Of a stretch of 64,000 nt of DNA, positions 8,643 to 17,563 are shown piece by piece. The DNA lies in assembly GCF_042676245.1 (NCBI RefSeq), contig NZ_JBHTKA010000007.1, forward strand, positions 248,001 to 312,000, read 5' to 3'. How positions within the stretch are numbered: the stretch's first letter is position 1; every line of letters starts with the position of its first letter. The notes beneath the pieces were generated by a model. It saw nothing but the letters and a program-made list of their open reading frames with translations. It was not told the origin of the DNA and did no database searches. The DNA is from Ohtaekwangia kribbensis. GTDB taxonomy: Bacteria > Bacteroidota > Bacteroidia > Cytophagales > Cyclobacteriaceae. Both the position numbers and the translations under genes were made by a program.

Positions 8643-11036
8643 TTACTTGGTTTTTCTATTTCCCCGAAGTGCCCAGGTGATGCGACCTACCTGCAGTCCT
8701 TCGTGTGACTGACCGATTGCCAGGTGGTGCATGCCGTTTTCATAACCTTTGCCTCCGGATACAATAAACTGACATTTGAACTTGCCGCCTTTCGGAAGAA
8801 CCATGTTGCAGAGTTTGATCTTGCGCAGGTGAGGCAACAGTATACGTGCCGTCTTTTTCCGCTTGTCAGCTTTCACTTCAATGCCTCTCAGGTTCATGAA
8901 AGCAAACAGGTTTAGCGGAACTTCGAGCCACAACTGCGCATTCTCAGGAAGTGCGCGAATCAGCTCGATATCAAAAATTCTGCGCTTATCAGGTGCACCG
9001 GTAATATTAAATTGCATCGCAGCACTTGGTTCGCTCGGATCAACATCCACTACATTAAAGTTTCGCCAGGTAACATTGTTATAGTTACGAATGAAGTTAG
9101 TGAAATCATTCCAGTCAAAATTACCGGGTGCTGGTATAGGAGGTGCTGCGTCCTGAGCGTGATTCAATATACCTACAAAGCAGTAATGTCCTTCGGCAGG
9201 TATATCGGCAGAAGGCCATGTCACGGCATCTGTAACAACCATCGTATCGCCCACTGGTACATTTACCGGATTTGATGTGCCGATGAGGTGCCACATATCC
9301 GGAGTTACCAGGGTGGCTACTTCGCTCCAGTATACGGTGGAGGTAACACCATTTGCCGCGCTGCCACCTCTGTTCCTGATTCTGGCATATATATAGTTGT
9401 CCTGTCCGAATTCAACGGTATAGCCCAGTGTATTGGAGTTCTCCGTTCCGCTACCTTCGCCAAACGCGGCAGTCGGGTTGGCTACAAGGGTAGGAGTAAC
9501 AATTATATCCGGACTTGCACTGATAGCACCGGCACTTGGTACTGTGCCGATATCACCAACATAGTCGCGCATATATACATCGGCCGTTATTTCCAATGTA
9601 TGTTCAATGATGGCGCGAAGATCAGGCATTACGCCAATGTTGCCGGCTACCCCGCCTCCTTGTGGCGTTCCTGTGGCCGGGTCTGACAGCAGTGAACGCA
9701 TTTGCAACGGTGAGAGTAGAGTTAAGGCAGTTGCTTTGTACATACCTTGCAGCGTTAGTGCAGCGCCAACAATAATTGGTGAAGCACCACTCGTACCGCC
9801 GAAGCTGCTGGTATAGTCATCGTTCAAGGTAGCAGTGCCATCGCCACCCAATGATATATTGGAGCCGCGGTTGCTATAGCCTGCTGTAACTATATCTTCA
9901 CCCCACGCATAGCAATCGATACGCGAACCAAAGTTGGAGAAGCTTGCACGATCATGCGGTGTTGTGGAAACTGATGCACCTACCATGATAGCACCCGAAT
10001 CGCGGAAATGTATACTGCCACGATTCAGTATTGTTAAACCCGAGCCGTTTACCCAGGCATCCAGGTCTTCATTACCATTACCTGCAGCTTCTACTACAAC
10101 TATACCGTTGGCAACTGCGAGACGTATAGCATCGAAGTCGGCACTGTCAGTTTCTGTTGGCAGGAATGAACGTTGCACTTCCAGTAGCAATACATCGCCT
10201 GCGTTCATGTTTGTTATGGCGGATACAATAGCATCCGCAACGTGCAGTGCTGTATTGGTAGCGGCTTCGTAATGCGAAACCATACGCACATAACTTACCG
10301 AAGGTGCTATACCGACTACACCGCGCGTATTGTCAACGCCTATAATTTCTCCGAGCACCGCTGTACCATGGTCACCAATATAGGTTCCCACACCATGACG
10401 GTTGTCGTTGAATACGAGTGTCGGCCCGGCAGCAGCCAGATCTTCATGTCCGGGTATCCATCCTTGTTCAAGGTCTACCAATCCTACACCTATACCGGCA
10501 CTGTTGGGTTGTGTCCATGCCCAGCGGGCATCGATACCATCGGGAGCAGCATCTACATAACCTTGTTGTGCAGCGAGTACATCGTCTGCAGGATTAACGA
10601 GCGGATCGGTAACCGACATTTCTTTATAGGCAGTCTCAACTTCATGTGCTTCCTGGAACATGCGTATCAACTCATCCGGGTTGCCATCGTAGTGGCGGTA
10701 GTCAAGTCGCCAGTAATTGGACAAGCTGTTAACCGGTGGTAACTCGGATTGCTGTGCTTTGCGTTCGAGTTCTTTCAACTGTGCTACGGAAACACTTTTT
10801 ATACTTCTTCGAAAAGACTTGGGCGGATATTTCTCCAAAATGTTTGATACTCTATCCATTTGATTTTTGCGGGCAAACTCCTTCAGATTATCGCCTTCGA
10901 GATACGAGTACTGATCGGATAACCTGACAATAACAAAACCACTGAATGGTTTTACCTTTTCGGCATGATTAAAACTTCGTTTTGTGTTTCGCCTTTGATC
11001 TAAAGTGAAACAGCGAGGGTTTTGATGGTTGTACAT
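8643..11036 (-). CDS. Subtilisin-like serine protease (S8 family)
   Basis: 797 residues from ATG at 11036. The catalytic triad is visible: Asp188 in VGLVDLEQGW, His223 in GDHGTAVLG, Ser416 in GGTSGASP, with oxyanion Asn320 in EAAGNGNED. The N-terminal 150 residues include a pro-domain-like stretch (FSGFVIVRLSDQYSYLEGDN). A CARDB/Ig-like segment (YARIRNRGGSAANGV, about 545-640) and another beta-rich domain follow the protease. Unusually, no classical signal peptide and no T9SS sorting domain can be seen, so the export route is unclear. No partner genes: the neighbour downstream converges, and upstream is 462 nt of non-coding DNA. Confidence 0.93.
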   Translation of the reverse strand: MYNHQNPRCFTLDQRRNTKRSFNHAEKVKPFSGFVIVRLSDQYSYLEGDNLKEFARKNQMDRVSNILEKYPPKSFRRSIKSVSVAQLKELERKAQQSELPPVNSLSNYWRLDYRHYDGNPDELIRMFQEAHEVETAYKEMSVTDPLVNPADDVLAAQQGYVDAAPDGIDARWAWTQPNSAGIGVGLVDLEQGWIPGHEDLAAAGPTLVFNDNRHGVGTYIGDHGTAVLGEIIGVDNTRGVVGIAPSVSYVRMVSHYEAATNTALHVADAIVSAITNMNAGDVLLLEVQRSFLPTETDSADFDAIRLAVANGIVVVEAAGNGNEDLDAWVNGSGLTILNRGSIHFRDSGAIMVGASVSTTPHDRASFSNFGSRIDCYAWGEDIVTAGYSNRGSNISLGGDGTATLNDDYTSSFGGTSGASPIIVGAALTLQGMYKATALTLLSPLQMRSLLSDPATGTPQGGGVAGNIGVMPDLRAIIEHTLEITADVYMRDYVGDIGTVPSAGAISASPDIIVTPTLVANPTAAFGEGSGTENSNTLGYTVEFGQDNYIYARIRNRGGSAANGVTSTVYWSEVATLVTPDMWHLIGTSNPVNVPVGDTMVVTDAVTWPSADIPAEGHYCFVGILNHAQDAAPPIPAPGNFDWNDFTNFIRNYNNVTWRNFNVVDVDPSEPSAAMQFNITGAPDKRRIFDIELIRALPENAQLWLEVPLNLFAFMNLRGIEVKADKRKKTARILLPHLRKIKLCNMVLPKGGKFKCQFIVSGGKGYENGMHHLAIGQSHEGLQVGRITWALRGNRKTK

Positions 11037-11371
11037 ACAGAAAAATTTTAGATGAACTGGGAAAGTTTACAATGCAGCCAATGGCAGCCAACGGATAAAA
11101 TGATACAATGACTCTTGAACGTAAATTTGATTTCCTATTCCGATAGGGTGGGAATAAGTAAGCGGAAAGCAGGGCGACAAAAAAAGCTGCACTTTTTACA
11201 ACGAGAAAGCTGCAGCGGGTTCTGTTATCAAAGATAGCAATTCAGCGACCTGATGTATACCTTCGCGCACTATTAATTTTATGTGACTACACGCGAATTC
11301 CCTTTTTAGCATGTTGCACCAAGTAAAGTCTGCACAATCGTGCTATATACATAGCAGTGCGTTGGTATTGC

Positions 11372-11412
11372 ATATATACTTCGCTGAGGTTAAAATGAGC
11401 TGAAGTATATAT
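11372..11412. repeat. 11-bp perfect inverted repeat
   Basis: ATATATACTTC (11372-11382) and GAAGTATATAT (11402-11412) are exact reverse complements separated by 19 nt. It could be an operator or an RNA hairpin upstream of the PH-domain gene; it has no T tail and is not a good terminator. Confidence 0.5.
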
Positions 11413-11434
11413 AGCGTATATACGATCAGGTGAC

Positions 11435-11466
11435 TTGATGTGCGGTTGTTGTACAATATAAATTTG
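11435..11466 (+). promoter_or_regulatory. Putative Bacteroidota promoter of the PH-domain gene
   Basis: TAAATTTG (11459-11466) matches the -7 consensus TAnnTTTG exactly. A TTG at 11435-11437, 21 nt upstream, could serve as the -33 element. The start codon is 33 nt downstream. Confidence 0.4.
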
Positions 11467-11498
11467 TTCTTAACTTAAGCACAGATAATATATATACT

Positions 11499-11879
11499 AT
11501 GGGATTATTTTCAGCACTACTTGGCAATGCCGGTGCAGTAGGTAAAGAAGAACTTGTAAAAGACTTCGGAAAACTGTTGATTGATGGTGAAGAAATTGAA
11601 TTAGGCTTCAAGCTGATTCGCGATACCTTTATCTTCACCTCCAAACGACTTATACTCGTTGATAAGCAAGGTATAACCGGAAGTAAAACCGAGTATATGT
11701 CGGTTGCCTATAAAAATATTTCAAGATTCAGTGTAGAGACGGCCGGCACGTTCGACCTCGATGCTGAATTAAAAATCTGGATTTCCAGCGAAGTGCACCC
11801 CAGTATTACCAAGAAGTTTAATAAATCGGTAAATGTATACGATGTGCAAAATGTACTGGCCCATCATGTATTGAAGTGA
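11499..11879 (+). CDS. Bacterial PH domain protein (bPH_1 type)
   Basis: 126 residues, cytoplasmic, essentially a single pleckstrin-homology-like domain. The pattern ELVKDFGKLLIDGEEIELGFKLIRDTFIFTSKRLILVD followed by a turn and EYMSVAYKNISRFSVETAG is characteristic of the bPH_1 family (YvbH/DUF1696-like). These small proteins form ring-like oligomers in known structures, but their function is unknown. Probably monocistronic with its own promoter; it converges on the NifU-like gene. Confidence 0.85.
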   Translation: MGLFSALLGNAGAVGKEELVKDFGKLLIDGEEIELGFKLIRDTFIFTSKRLILVDKQGITGSKTEYMSVAYKNISRFSVETAGTFDLDAELKIWISSEVHPSITKKFNKSVNVYDVQNVLAHHVLK

Positions 11880-11935
11880 GTATTATAGCCGATCAACTAT
11901 ATACTCATAGCTCGCGCCTCATGGCTGCAGCTGAT

Positions 11936-12196
11936 TTAATTCGCGATAGGAGTCAGGTTGATCACCTCGATTCCTTTTATTTCAGGCACATCGCGCTTGA
12001 TAGCAGCTTCAACGCCTGCTTTAAAAGTCATGGTAGACATGCGGCAATTACCACAGGCGCCAACAAACTCAAGCTTCACAACGTGCTCGGGTGTAACCTC
12101 ATTGATTTTTACATTACCGCCATCAGCCTCCAGGTACGGGCGAATGGAGTTCAGCGAAGTTTCAATTTTCTGGGTCAGTTCTTCAAGCGTATTCAT
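11936..12196 (-). CDS. NifU C-terminal domain protein (Fe-S scaffold/carrier)
   Basis: 86 residues from ATG at 12196. One NifU C-terminal (Nfu) domain with the cluster-binding CxxC in GACGNCRMSTMT; SIRPYLEADGGNV and GVEAAIKRDVPEI are also typical. It carries a [4Fe-4S] cluster to apo-proteins. It is directly downstream of mrp on the same strand, separated by 59 nt that contain an 8-bp hairpin. The pair is a common Fe-S maturation unit. Confidence 0.93.
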   Translation of the reverse strand: MNTLEELTQKIETSLNSIRPYLEADGGNVKINEVTPEHVVKLEFVGACGNCRMSTMTFKAGVEAAIKRDVPEIKGIEVINLTPIAN

Positions 12197-12212
12197 CCGG
12201 TATATATGTTAT

Positions 12213-12238
12213 GCTACCTTTTGCACTGCTAAGGTAGC
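12213..12238 (-). other. Intercistronic hairpin between mrp and nifU-like gene
   Basis: GCTACCTT (12213-12220) and AAGGTAGC (12231-12238) form a perfect 8-bp stem with a 10-nt loop. On the minus strand no T tract follows, so it is more likely an mRNA processing or stability element than a terminator. Confidence 0.4.
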
Positions 12239-12255
12239 TATTCTCGTTTAATTTT

Positions 12256-13341
12256 TTACTTCACAGCGGTAACCAGCGTTGGCTTCTGCGCATTTCGGAT
12301 GGCGATCTGTCGCGCCATCGTCTTTGCCAGTGCCTGGAATGCTTCAGCCGTTGGGCCTTCTTTCATTGCTGCCGGTAAACCACTGTCGCCACTTTCGCGA
12401 ATGCCCTGCACCAATGGTATCTGCCCTAAAAATGGAACGTTATGCTTTTCTGATAAGTTCTTGCCTCCGTCTTTCCCGAATATATAGTATTTGTTATCCG
12501 GTAATTCTTCGGGAGTGAAGTACGCCATGTTCTCAACGACACCCAGTATAGGTACATTGATCTGCGGCTGCATAAACATAAGCATGCCTTTGTTGGCATC
12601 TGCCAATGCTACTTTCTGTGGTGTGGTAACAATCACAGCACCGGTAACCGGCACAGTCTGCACCATGGTTAAATGTATATCGCTTGTACCGGGAGGTAGG
12701 TCTATCAGCAAGTAATCAAGTTCCCCCCAATCAGCATCACTGAAAAATTGCTTGAGTGCCGAGCTCGCCATCGGACCACGCCATATCACAGCACTATCAG
12801 GCGGAGCCAGAAATCCGATCGAGATCAGCTTTACGCCATACTGTTCTATTGGTATAATAATATTGCGACCGTTCACCTGTTTTACCATCGGCTGCTCATA
12901 CTCGCAGTTGAACATTACCGGTATAGATGGTCCGTAAATATCAGCATCGATCAAACCTACTTTGGCTCCGGTCTGTGCCAGTGCTACAGCGAGGTTGGAA
13001 GTAACCGTAGATTTACCCACGCCACCTTTACCAGAAGCAACGGCAATAATATTTTTTACACCAGGCAACAGGGGAGCGTTATCACGCAGCGTGGTAACAG
13101 AAGAGGTCATGAAAATATCAATCTCCACATCCGGTCCCACCACACTTTCAACAGCCTCTTCACAATCCTGGCGTATCTTTTCTTTCAACGGACAGGCCGG
13201 AGTGGTTAATACTACGGTGAAGCTTACTTTTTTAGGTTCCACCTTTACATCTTTAATCATGTTCAGGCTTACCAGATCGCGTTTCAAGTCAGGATCTTCT
13301 ACTTTAGAAAGAGCTTTGAGGATGTCGGTTGATGTAATCAT
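12256..13341 (-). CDS. mrp: Mrp/NBP35-type P-loop ATPase (Fe-S cluster carrier)
   Basis: 361 residues from ATG at 13341. An N-terminal MIP18/DUF59 domain (about 1-85, LSKVEDPDLKRDLVSLNMIKDV) is fused to a MinD-like ATPase with the deviant Walker A GKGGVGKST (about 105-113) and DADIYGPSIP. The C-terminal region that usually carries the cluster-binding CxxC reads VENMAYFTPEELPDNKYYIFG and has no cysteine, so the classical bridging [4Fe-4S] site appears absent. Followed by the NifU-like gene on the same strand; together they probably mature Fe-S proteins. Confidence 0.94.
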   Translation of the reverse strand: MITSTDILKALSKVEDPDLKRDLVSLNMIKDVKVEPKKVSFTVVLTTPACPLKEKIRQDCEEAVESVVGPDVEIDIFMTSSVTTLRDNAPLLPGVKNIIAVASGKGGVGKSTVTSNLAVALAQTGAKVGLIDADIYGPSIPVMFNCEYEQPMVKQVNGRNIIIPIEQYGVKLISIGFLAPPDSAVIWRGPMASSALKQFFSDADWGELDYLLIDLPPGTSDIHLTMVQTVPVTGAVIVTTPQKVALADANKGMLMFMQPQINVPILGVVENMAYFTPEELPDNKYYIFGKDGGKNLSEKHNVPFLGQIPLVQGIRESGDSGLPAAMKEGPTAEAFQALAKTMARQIAIRNAQKPTLVTAVK

Positions 13342-13554
13342 TTCAAAATGTCAAATTTCAGATAGCGGATTAAAGTTCCGGGCAACTCTATTTATTCAAG
13401 ATTATTCGAACCAAAATCCGGAATCCGCCTGAAAATCGAGCGCAATTTAGATCGAAAGAGGCACAACTCCATAGCCTTTAACATATTGGTTGTGGTATCT
13501 GACAATTGACAGGAAATAGATATCACAAATGATATAACGAAACTGTGTTCCCAG

Positions 13555-13562
13555 TATCTTTG
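13555..13562 (+). promoter_or_regulatory. Putative -7 element of the dnaG promoter
   Basis: TATCTTTG matches TAnnTTTG exactly, 29 nt before the dnaG start. No clear TTTG is seen at the expected -33 distance, so confidence is limited. Confidence 0.35.
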
Positions 13563-13591
13563 CCCACAGCCCAAGCTGTTTTAATGAAGAA

Positions 13592-15520
13592 ATGATCTCC
13601 CGTGAAACAATAGATGAAGTAAGGAGCCGCGTTGACATTGTTGATGTGATAGGGGATTTTGTGTCTCTGAAACGTAGTGGCCAGAATTACAAGGCGTTAA
13701 GCCCGTTTACAAACGAAAAGACAGCTTCGTTTTATGTTGTGCCGGCCAAAGGTATCTTTAAAGATTTCAGCAGTGGCAAAGGTGGCGACAGCATCACGTT
13801 TGTGATGGAGCACGAGGGCATGAGCTACATTGAAGCTATTCGTTACCTCGCTAAAAAATACGGTGTTGATCTGAAAGAGGAGGCTCGTTCCTCTGAAGAG
13901 ATCTATCAGCAAAGCGACCGCGACAGACTGTACGCGCTGATGAACTATGCGAAGGATTACTACAAGGAATCGCTTACCCAATCAGAGGAAGGTCAGAGCA
14001 TCGGTCTAAGTTATTTTCGTGAGCGCGGTTTTAATGATCGCACACTCGAAAAATTTGAGCTGGGCTATAGCTTCAACGAGTGGGATCATTTGAGTAAAAA
14101 AGCACTCGGGATTGGCTACACGGAAGAACTGTTGGAGAAAGCAGGACTCATCATAAAAAAAGATGGCGGAAGATTTTATGATCGCTTTCGCGGAAGGGTA
14201 ATTTTCCCGGTGCATAATCTTTCCGGAAAAGTTATCGCGTTTGGTGCGCGTATACTTACCAAAGAGAAAGATCAGCCCAAATATATAAACTCACCTGAAA
14301 CAGAAATATACCACAAGAGCAACGTGCTCTATGGAATGTTTCAGGCAAAGAACGCTATACGCAGAGAAGATTTCTGCTATATCGTAGAAGGTTATACCGA
14401 TGTGATGTCCATGCATCAGTCGGATGTTGATAACGTGGTGGCATCTTCTGGTACAGCCTTTACCGAAGAGCAGATTAAACTCATCAGGCGCTTCACAGAA
14501 AACGTAACGGTACTCTTCGATGGTGATGCTGCCGGTATTAAAGCAGCGCTGCGTGGTATTGACCTGGTATTGAAAGGCGGCTTGAACGTACGCGTGGTAT
14601 TGTTGCCCGATGGTGATGACCCGGACAGCTTCTCCAAGAAAATGGGAAGCACGGAGTTCAAGCAATACCTGAAAGATCACACCAAAGATTTTATATCCTT
14701 CAAGATCGATCTGCTTGCCGGAGAGTCCGGGCACGACCCGATCAAGAAAGCCGAAGCGATACGCGAGATTGTTACAACCATATCGCTGATACCGGATCCG
14801 ATCAAACGCTCTGTATATATACAGGAAACGGGACAGTTACTGAAGATACAGGAAACCGTTCTGCTCACTGAGCTCAACAAAATATTGATCGGTGAGCGGC
14901 AGAAGGATCAGCAGGAAAAAACACGCGGTAATAACCGGGATAACCGGGCACCCGTTGCAGATATACTGCCGGACGTGGCAACCGGTTCCAAACTTGATAC
15001 GTCTGGTATGGTGCAGGTGCAGGAGCGGGAAACCATACGTCTGCTGCTCAACTATGCCGAGAATGCGTACGATGACAAACGCCTCATTGATTTTATGATG
15101 GCCGAGCTGGAAGACGTTGAGTTTGTAAACCCGGTATATAAAGAAATTTACCTGGCCATACGCGAAGGCGCAGAGCAGGGCGAAGTGCGCGATCCGCTAT
15201 ATTTTATGGAACACGGTTCCGTTGCCGCGCGCAACATGGTGGCTGAGCTTACCACCACGCGTTATGAAACCAGTAAATCGTGGGGAGAAGAATTTCATAT
15301 ATACTTTCCGCACGAAAAAGAAATATTGCACGATGTAGCCTATACCAACGTGCTGCGGTTAAAATTCCGGATGATCCAGAAACTGATGGAAGAAAACCTG
15401 CAACAGATGAAGGTGGCTACAACCGAAGAAGACCTTGAAAAGTATTTTACCATACACGAGCAATTAAAAGGTGCCGAGAAAGAACTCGCAGTTATGCTCG
15501 GAATTGTAATTGCCAAGTAA
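13592..15520 (+). CDS. dnaG: DNA primase DnaG
   Basis: 642 residues. It makes RNA primers at the replication fork and partners DnaB helicase. The domain order is normal: N-terminal zinc-binding-like domain (1-95), TOPRIM catalytic core (EGYTDVM near 270, LFDGDAAG near 310, PDGDDPDSF near 340), and a C-terminal helicase-interaction region. The four metal ligands of the N-terminal zinc ribbon are replaced: where E. coli has CPFH and HCFGC, this protein has SPFT (Ser37, Thr40) and KDFSS (Asp58, Ser61). The fold context is otherwise conserved (NEKTASF, GKGGDSITFVM). ribBA follows on the same strand after 117 nt. Confidence 0.97.
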   Translation: MISRETIDEVRSRVDIVDVIGDFVSLKRSGQNYKALSPFTNEKTASFYVVPAKGIFKDFSSGKGGDSITFVMEHEGMSYIEAIRYLAKKYGVDLKEEARSSEEIYQQSDRDRLYALMNYAKDYYKESLTQSEEGQSIGLSYFRERGFNDRTLEKFELGYSFNEWDHLSKKALGIGYTEELLEKAGLIIKKDGGRFYDRFRGRVIFPVHNLSGKVIAFGARILTKEKDQPKYINSPETEIYHKSNVLYGMFQAKNAIRREDFCYIVEGYTDVMSMHQSDVDNVVASSGTAFTEEQIKLIRRFTENVTVLFDGDAAGIKAALRGIDLVLKGGLNVRVVLLPDGDDPDSFSKKMGSTEFKQYLKDHTKDFISFKIDLLAGESGHDPIKKAEAIREIVTTISLIPDPIKRSVYIQETGQLLKIQETVLLTELNKILIGERQKDQQEKTRGNNRDNRAPVADILPDVATGSKLDTSGMVQVQERETIRLLLNYAENAYDDKRLIDFMMAELEDVEFVNPVYKEIYLAIREGAEQGEVRDPLYFMEHGSVAARNMVAELTTTRYETSKSWGEEFHIYFPHEKEILHDVAYTNVLRLKFRMIQKLMEENLQQMKVATTEEDLEKYFTIHEQLKGAEKELAVMLGIVIAK

Positions 15521-15637
15521 CGCTTTTTGGAACAGACTGACTAAAGTGTTTGTTAGAAGAGCAGATAAACGGAAGGTTCTGAATTTTTTCCACCGGAAAC
15601 CATTCAGGATAAATATGTAGAACAGGAACTACTGAAC

Positions 15638-16861
15638 ATGGACGAAATAAAGCTAAACACGATCGAAGAAGCCCTTGAGGAAATCAAGAACGGAAAAGTA
15701 ATTATTGTGGTGGATGATGAAGACCGTGAAAACGAAGGCGACTTTATTTGTGCTGCCGAATGTATTACACCAGAGATTGTTAACTTCATGGCCACGCATG
15801 GCCGCGGATTAATATGTGCTCCGTTGAATGAAGACCGCTGCGAAGAGCTTGGTCTCGAACTGATGGTTGGTAAAAATACCGCTGTGTTTGAAACACCGTT
15901 TACCGTATCGGTTGATCTGATAGGCCACGGTTGCACTACCGGTATTTCGGCCCACGATCGTTTCAAAACGATTCGCGCACTCGTTGATCCGGATACGAAA
16001 CCGGAAGAACTTGGCAAGCCCGGACATATATTTCCATTGCGCGCCAAGCGTGGTGGTGTGTTGCGCAGAAGTGGTCATACCGAAGCTGCTATAGACTTTG
16101 CCCGTCTTGCCGGTTTTAAAGCTGCCGGTGTATTGGTAGAGATCATGAATGAAGATGGTACGATGGCGCGTTTGCCCGACCTGGTAAAAGTTGCACAGCG
16201 TTTTAATCTGAAACTTGTTTCCATCAAAGACCTGATCGAATATAGGCTCAAGAAAGAATCACTCATCAAACGCGAGATTGAAGTAGATATGCCAACCGAG
16301 CATGGTCACTTTAAACTGGTTGCATTCGAACAAACCAACACGCTGGATGTGCACATGGCATTAGTGAAAGGTACATGGGAGAAAGACGAACCGGTTATGG
16401 TGCGCGTACACTCTTCGTGTGTTACCGGAGATATATTCGGATCGTGCCGTTGTGATTGTGGTTCACAGTTACATCGCGCCATGGAGATAGTTGACAAAGA
16501 AGGTAAAGGTGTTGTACTTTACATGAAACAGGAGGGAAGAGGCATTGGCTTGCTGAACAAGTTGAAAGCCTATAAACTTCAGGAGCAGGGATTTGATACT
16601 GTAGAGGCAAACCTGCAACTTGGTTTTGATATGGATGAACGCGATTATGGTGTAGGTGCACAAATTCTTCGCGATTTAGGTATAACCAAAATCAAGCTTA
16701 TTACGAATAACCCTAAGAAACGTGTCGGGTTGATGGGCTACGGACTGGAGATTGTTGATAATGTTCCCATCGAAATTGTACCGAATCCGCATAATGAACG
16801 TTATTTAATGACGAAGCGCGATAAACTCGGACATACTATATTGAAGTCTAAGGCTAAATGA
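15638..16861 (+). CDS. ribBA: Bifunctional 3,4-dihydroxy-2-butanone-4-phosphate synthase / GTP cyclohydrolase II
   Basis: 407 residues. It catalyses the two entry reactions of riboflavin synthesis. The N-terminal half (about 1-205) is RibB, with the acidic metal site DDEDRENEGDF. The C-terminal half (about 210-407) is RibA, with the zinc site CVTGDIFGSCRCDCG near residues 260-275 and the EGRGIGL motif. Both halves are full length with key residues intact. Its stop overlaps the next start by ATGA, so the downstream secreted gene is translationally coupled. No FMN riboswitch is visible upstream. Confidence 0.97.
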   Translation: MDEIKLNTIEEALEEIKNGKVIIVVDDEDRENEGDFICAAECITPEIVNFMATHGRGLICAPLNEDRCEELGLELMVGKNTAVFETPFTVSVDLIGHGCTTGISAHDRFKTIRALVDPDTKPEELGKPGHIFPLRAKRGGVLRRSGHTEAAIDFARLAGFKAAGVLVEIMNEDGTMARLPDLVKVAQRFNLKLVSIKDLIEYRLKKESLIKREIEVDMPTEHGHFKLVAFEQTNTLDVHMALVKGTWEKDEPVMVRVHSSCVTGDIFGSCRCDCGSQLHRAMEIVDKEGKGVVLYMKQEGRGIGLLNKLKAYKLQEQGFDTVEANLQLGFDMDERDYGVGAQILRDLGITKIKLITNNPKKRVGLMGYGLEIVDNVPIEIVPNPHNERYLMTKRDKLGHTILKSKAK

Positions 16862-17526
16862 TAACATCGAAAGAAAAAAACGTACTGCTATATCCGGAAC
16901 ATGTCGCCTCGCTGCGAAGCACGTTCTTTTTTCTGGTATTGATCGCAACGTTTTTTTCTTTTCCCGCAAGGGCACAGCAATGGCCGTTCGAATTATGGCA
17001 TGAAGGTAAAATTGTGCTGCTCGAAGGCGACACACTGAAAGGTCTGGTGAAGTATGACTTGCAGCAAGACCTGTTGCAGTATAATTACCGTGATCAGAAA
17101 GTAGAAGCTTACTCCGCCCGCAAAGTTCTCTTCTTTGAAATATTTGATAACACCGTTCATCGTTACCGCCAGTTTTTTGCCTTGCCCTATACAACACCTT
17201 CCGGATATCGCGCACCTGTATTTTTTGAGCTGCTCGAAGAAGGCAAGATGACACTGCTCGTGCGCGAAGCACTTGAAAATCGTACTTATAGTTCTCCTTA
17301 CTATGTCGGCTCCTATACCCGCGTGGTGTTGGTATATAAATACTTCTTCATGGAAGAAGATGGCGACATCGTAGAATTCAACGGTAATAAAAATGATTTG
17401 CTCGACCTGATGGGCAAACGTGCGGAAGAAGTTGAGAAGTATATAAAGGCTAATCGACTGAAGTACGATGAAAAATACGACCTGGCGAAAATTATAGCAT
17501 ACTATAATTCTTTGTTCGGAACTTGA
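16858..17526 (+). CDS. Secreted protein of unknown function, paralogue of the protein at 56754-57500
   Basis: 222 residues. A long N-terminal region contains a hydrophobic signal peptide ending FSFPARAQQ (about residue 41). The mature part is small and beta-rich, with the pattern GKIVLLEGDTLKGLVKYDL, FFELLEEGKMTLLVRE, YKYFFMEEDGDIVEF and a C-terminal helix LLDLMGKRAEEVEKYIKANRL. The same succession occurs in the protein encoded at 56754-57500, so the two are one family. No catalytic motif. The 4-nt overlap with ribBA suggests co-expression rather than a known role in riboflavin synthesis. surE follows 37 nt downstream. Confidence 0.8.
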   Translation: MITSKEKNVLLYPEHVASLRSTFFFLVLIATFFSFPARAQQWPFELWHEGKIVLLEGDTLKGLVKYDLQQDLLQYNYRDQKVEAYSARKVLFFEIFDNTVHRYRQFFALPYTTPSGYRAPVFFELLEEGKMTLLVREALENRTYSSPYYVGSYTRVVLVYKYFFMEEDGDIVEFNGNKNDLLDLMGKRAEEVEKYIKANRLKYDEKYDLAKIIAYYNSLFGT

Positions 17527-17563
17527 AGCACATTTTTTTTTAAATATATACACACACTCAATT

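Larger units (their letters stand above)
11037..11498. other. Non-coding interval between subtilase and PH-domain gene
   Basis: 462 nt with no credible gene on either strand. Near 11072 there is a short direct repeat (CAGCCAATGG / CAGCCAACGG). AAAGCTGCA occurs twice near 11190-11215. An 11-bp inverted repeat occupies 11372-11412, and a promoter-like element at 11459-11466 precedes the PH-domain gene. The right half is unusually rich in TATA and TATATA. Confidence 0.6.

Noticed and set aside
15521..15637. An FMN riboswitch upstream of ribBA
   Set aside because: The conserved RFN-element sequences are not present in this 117-nt interval.
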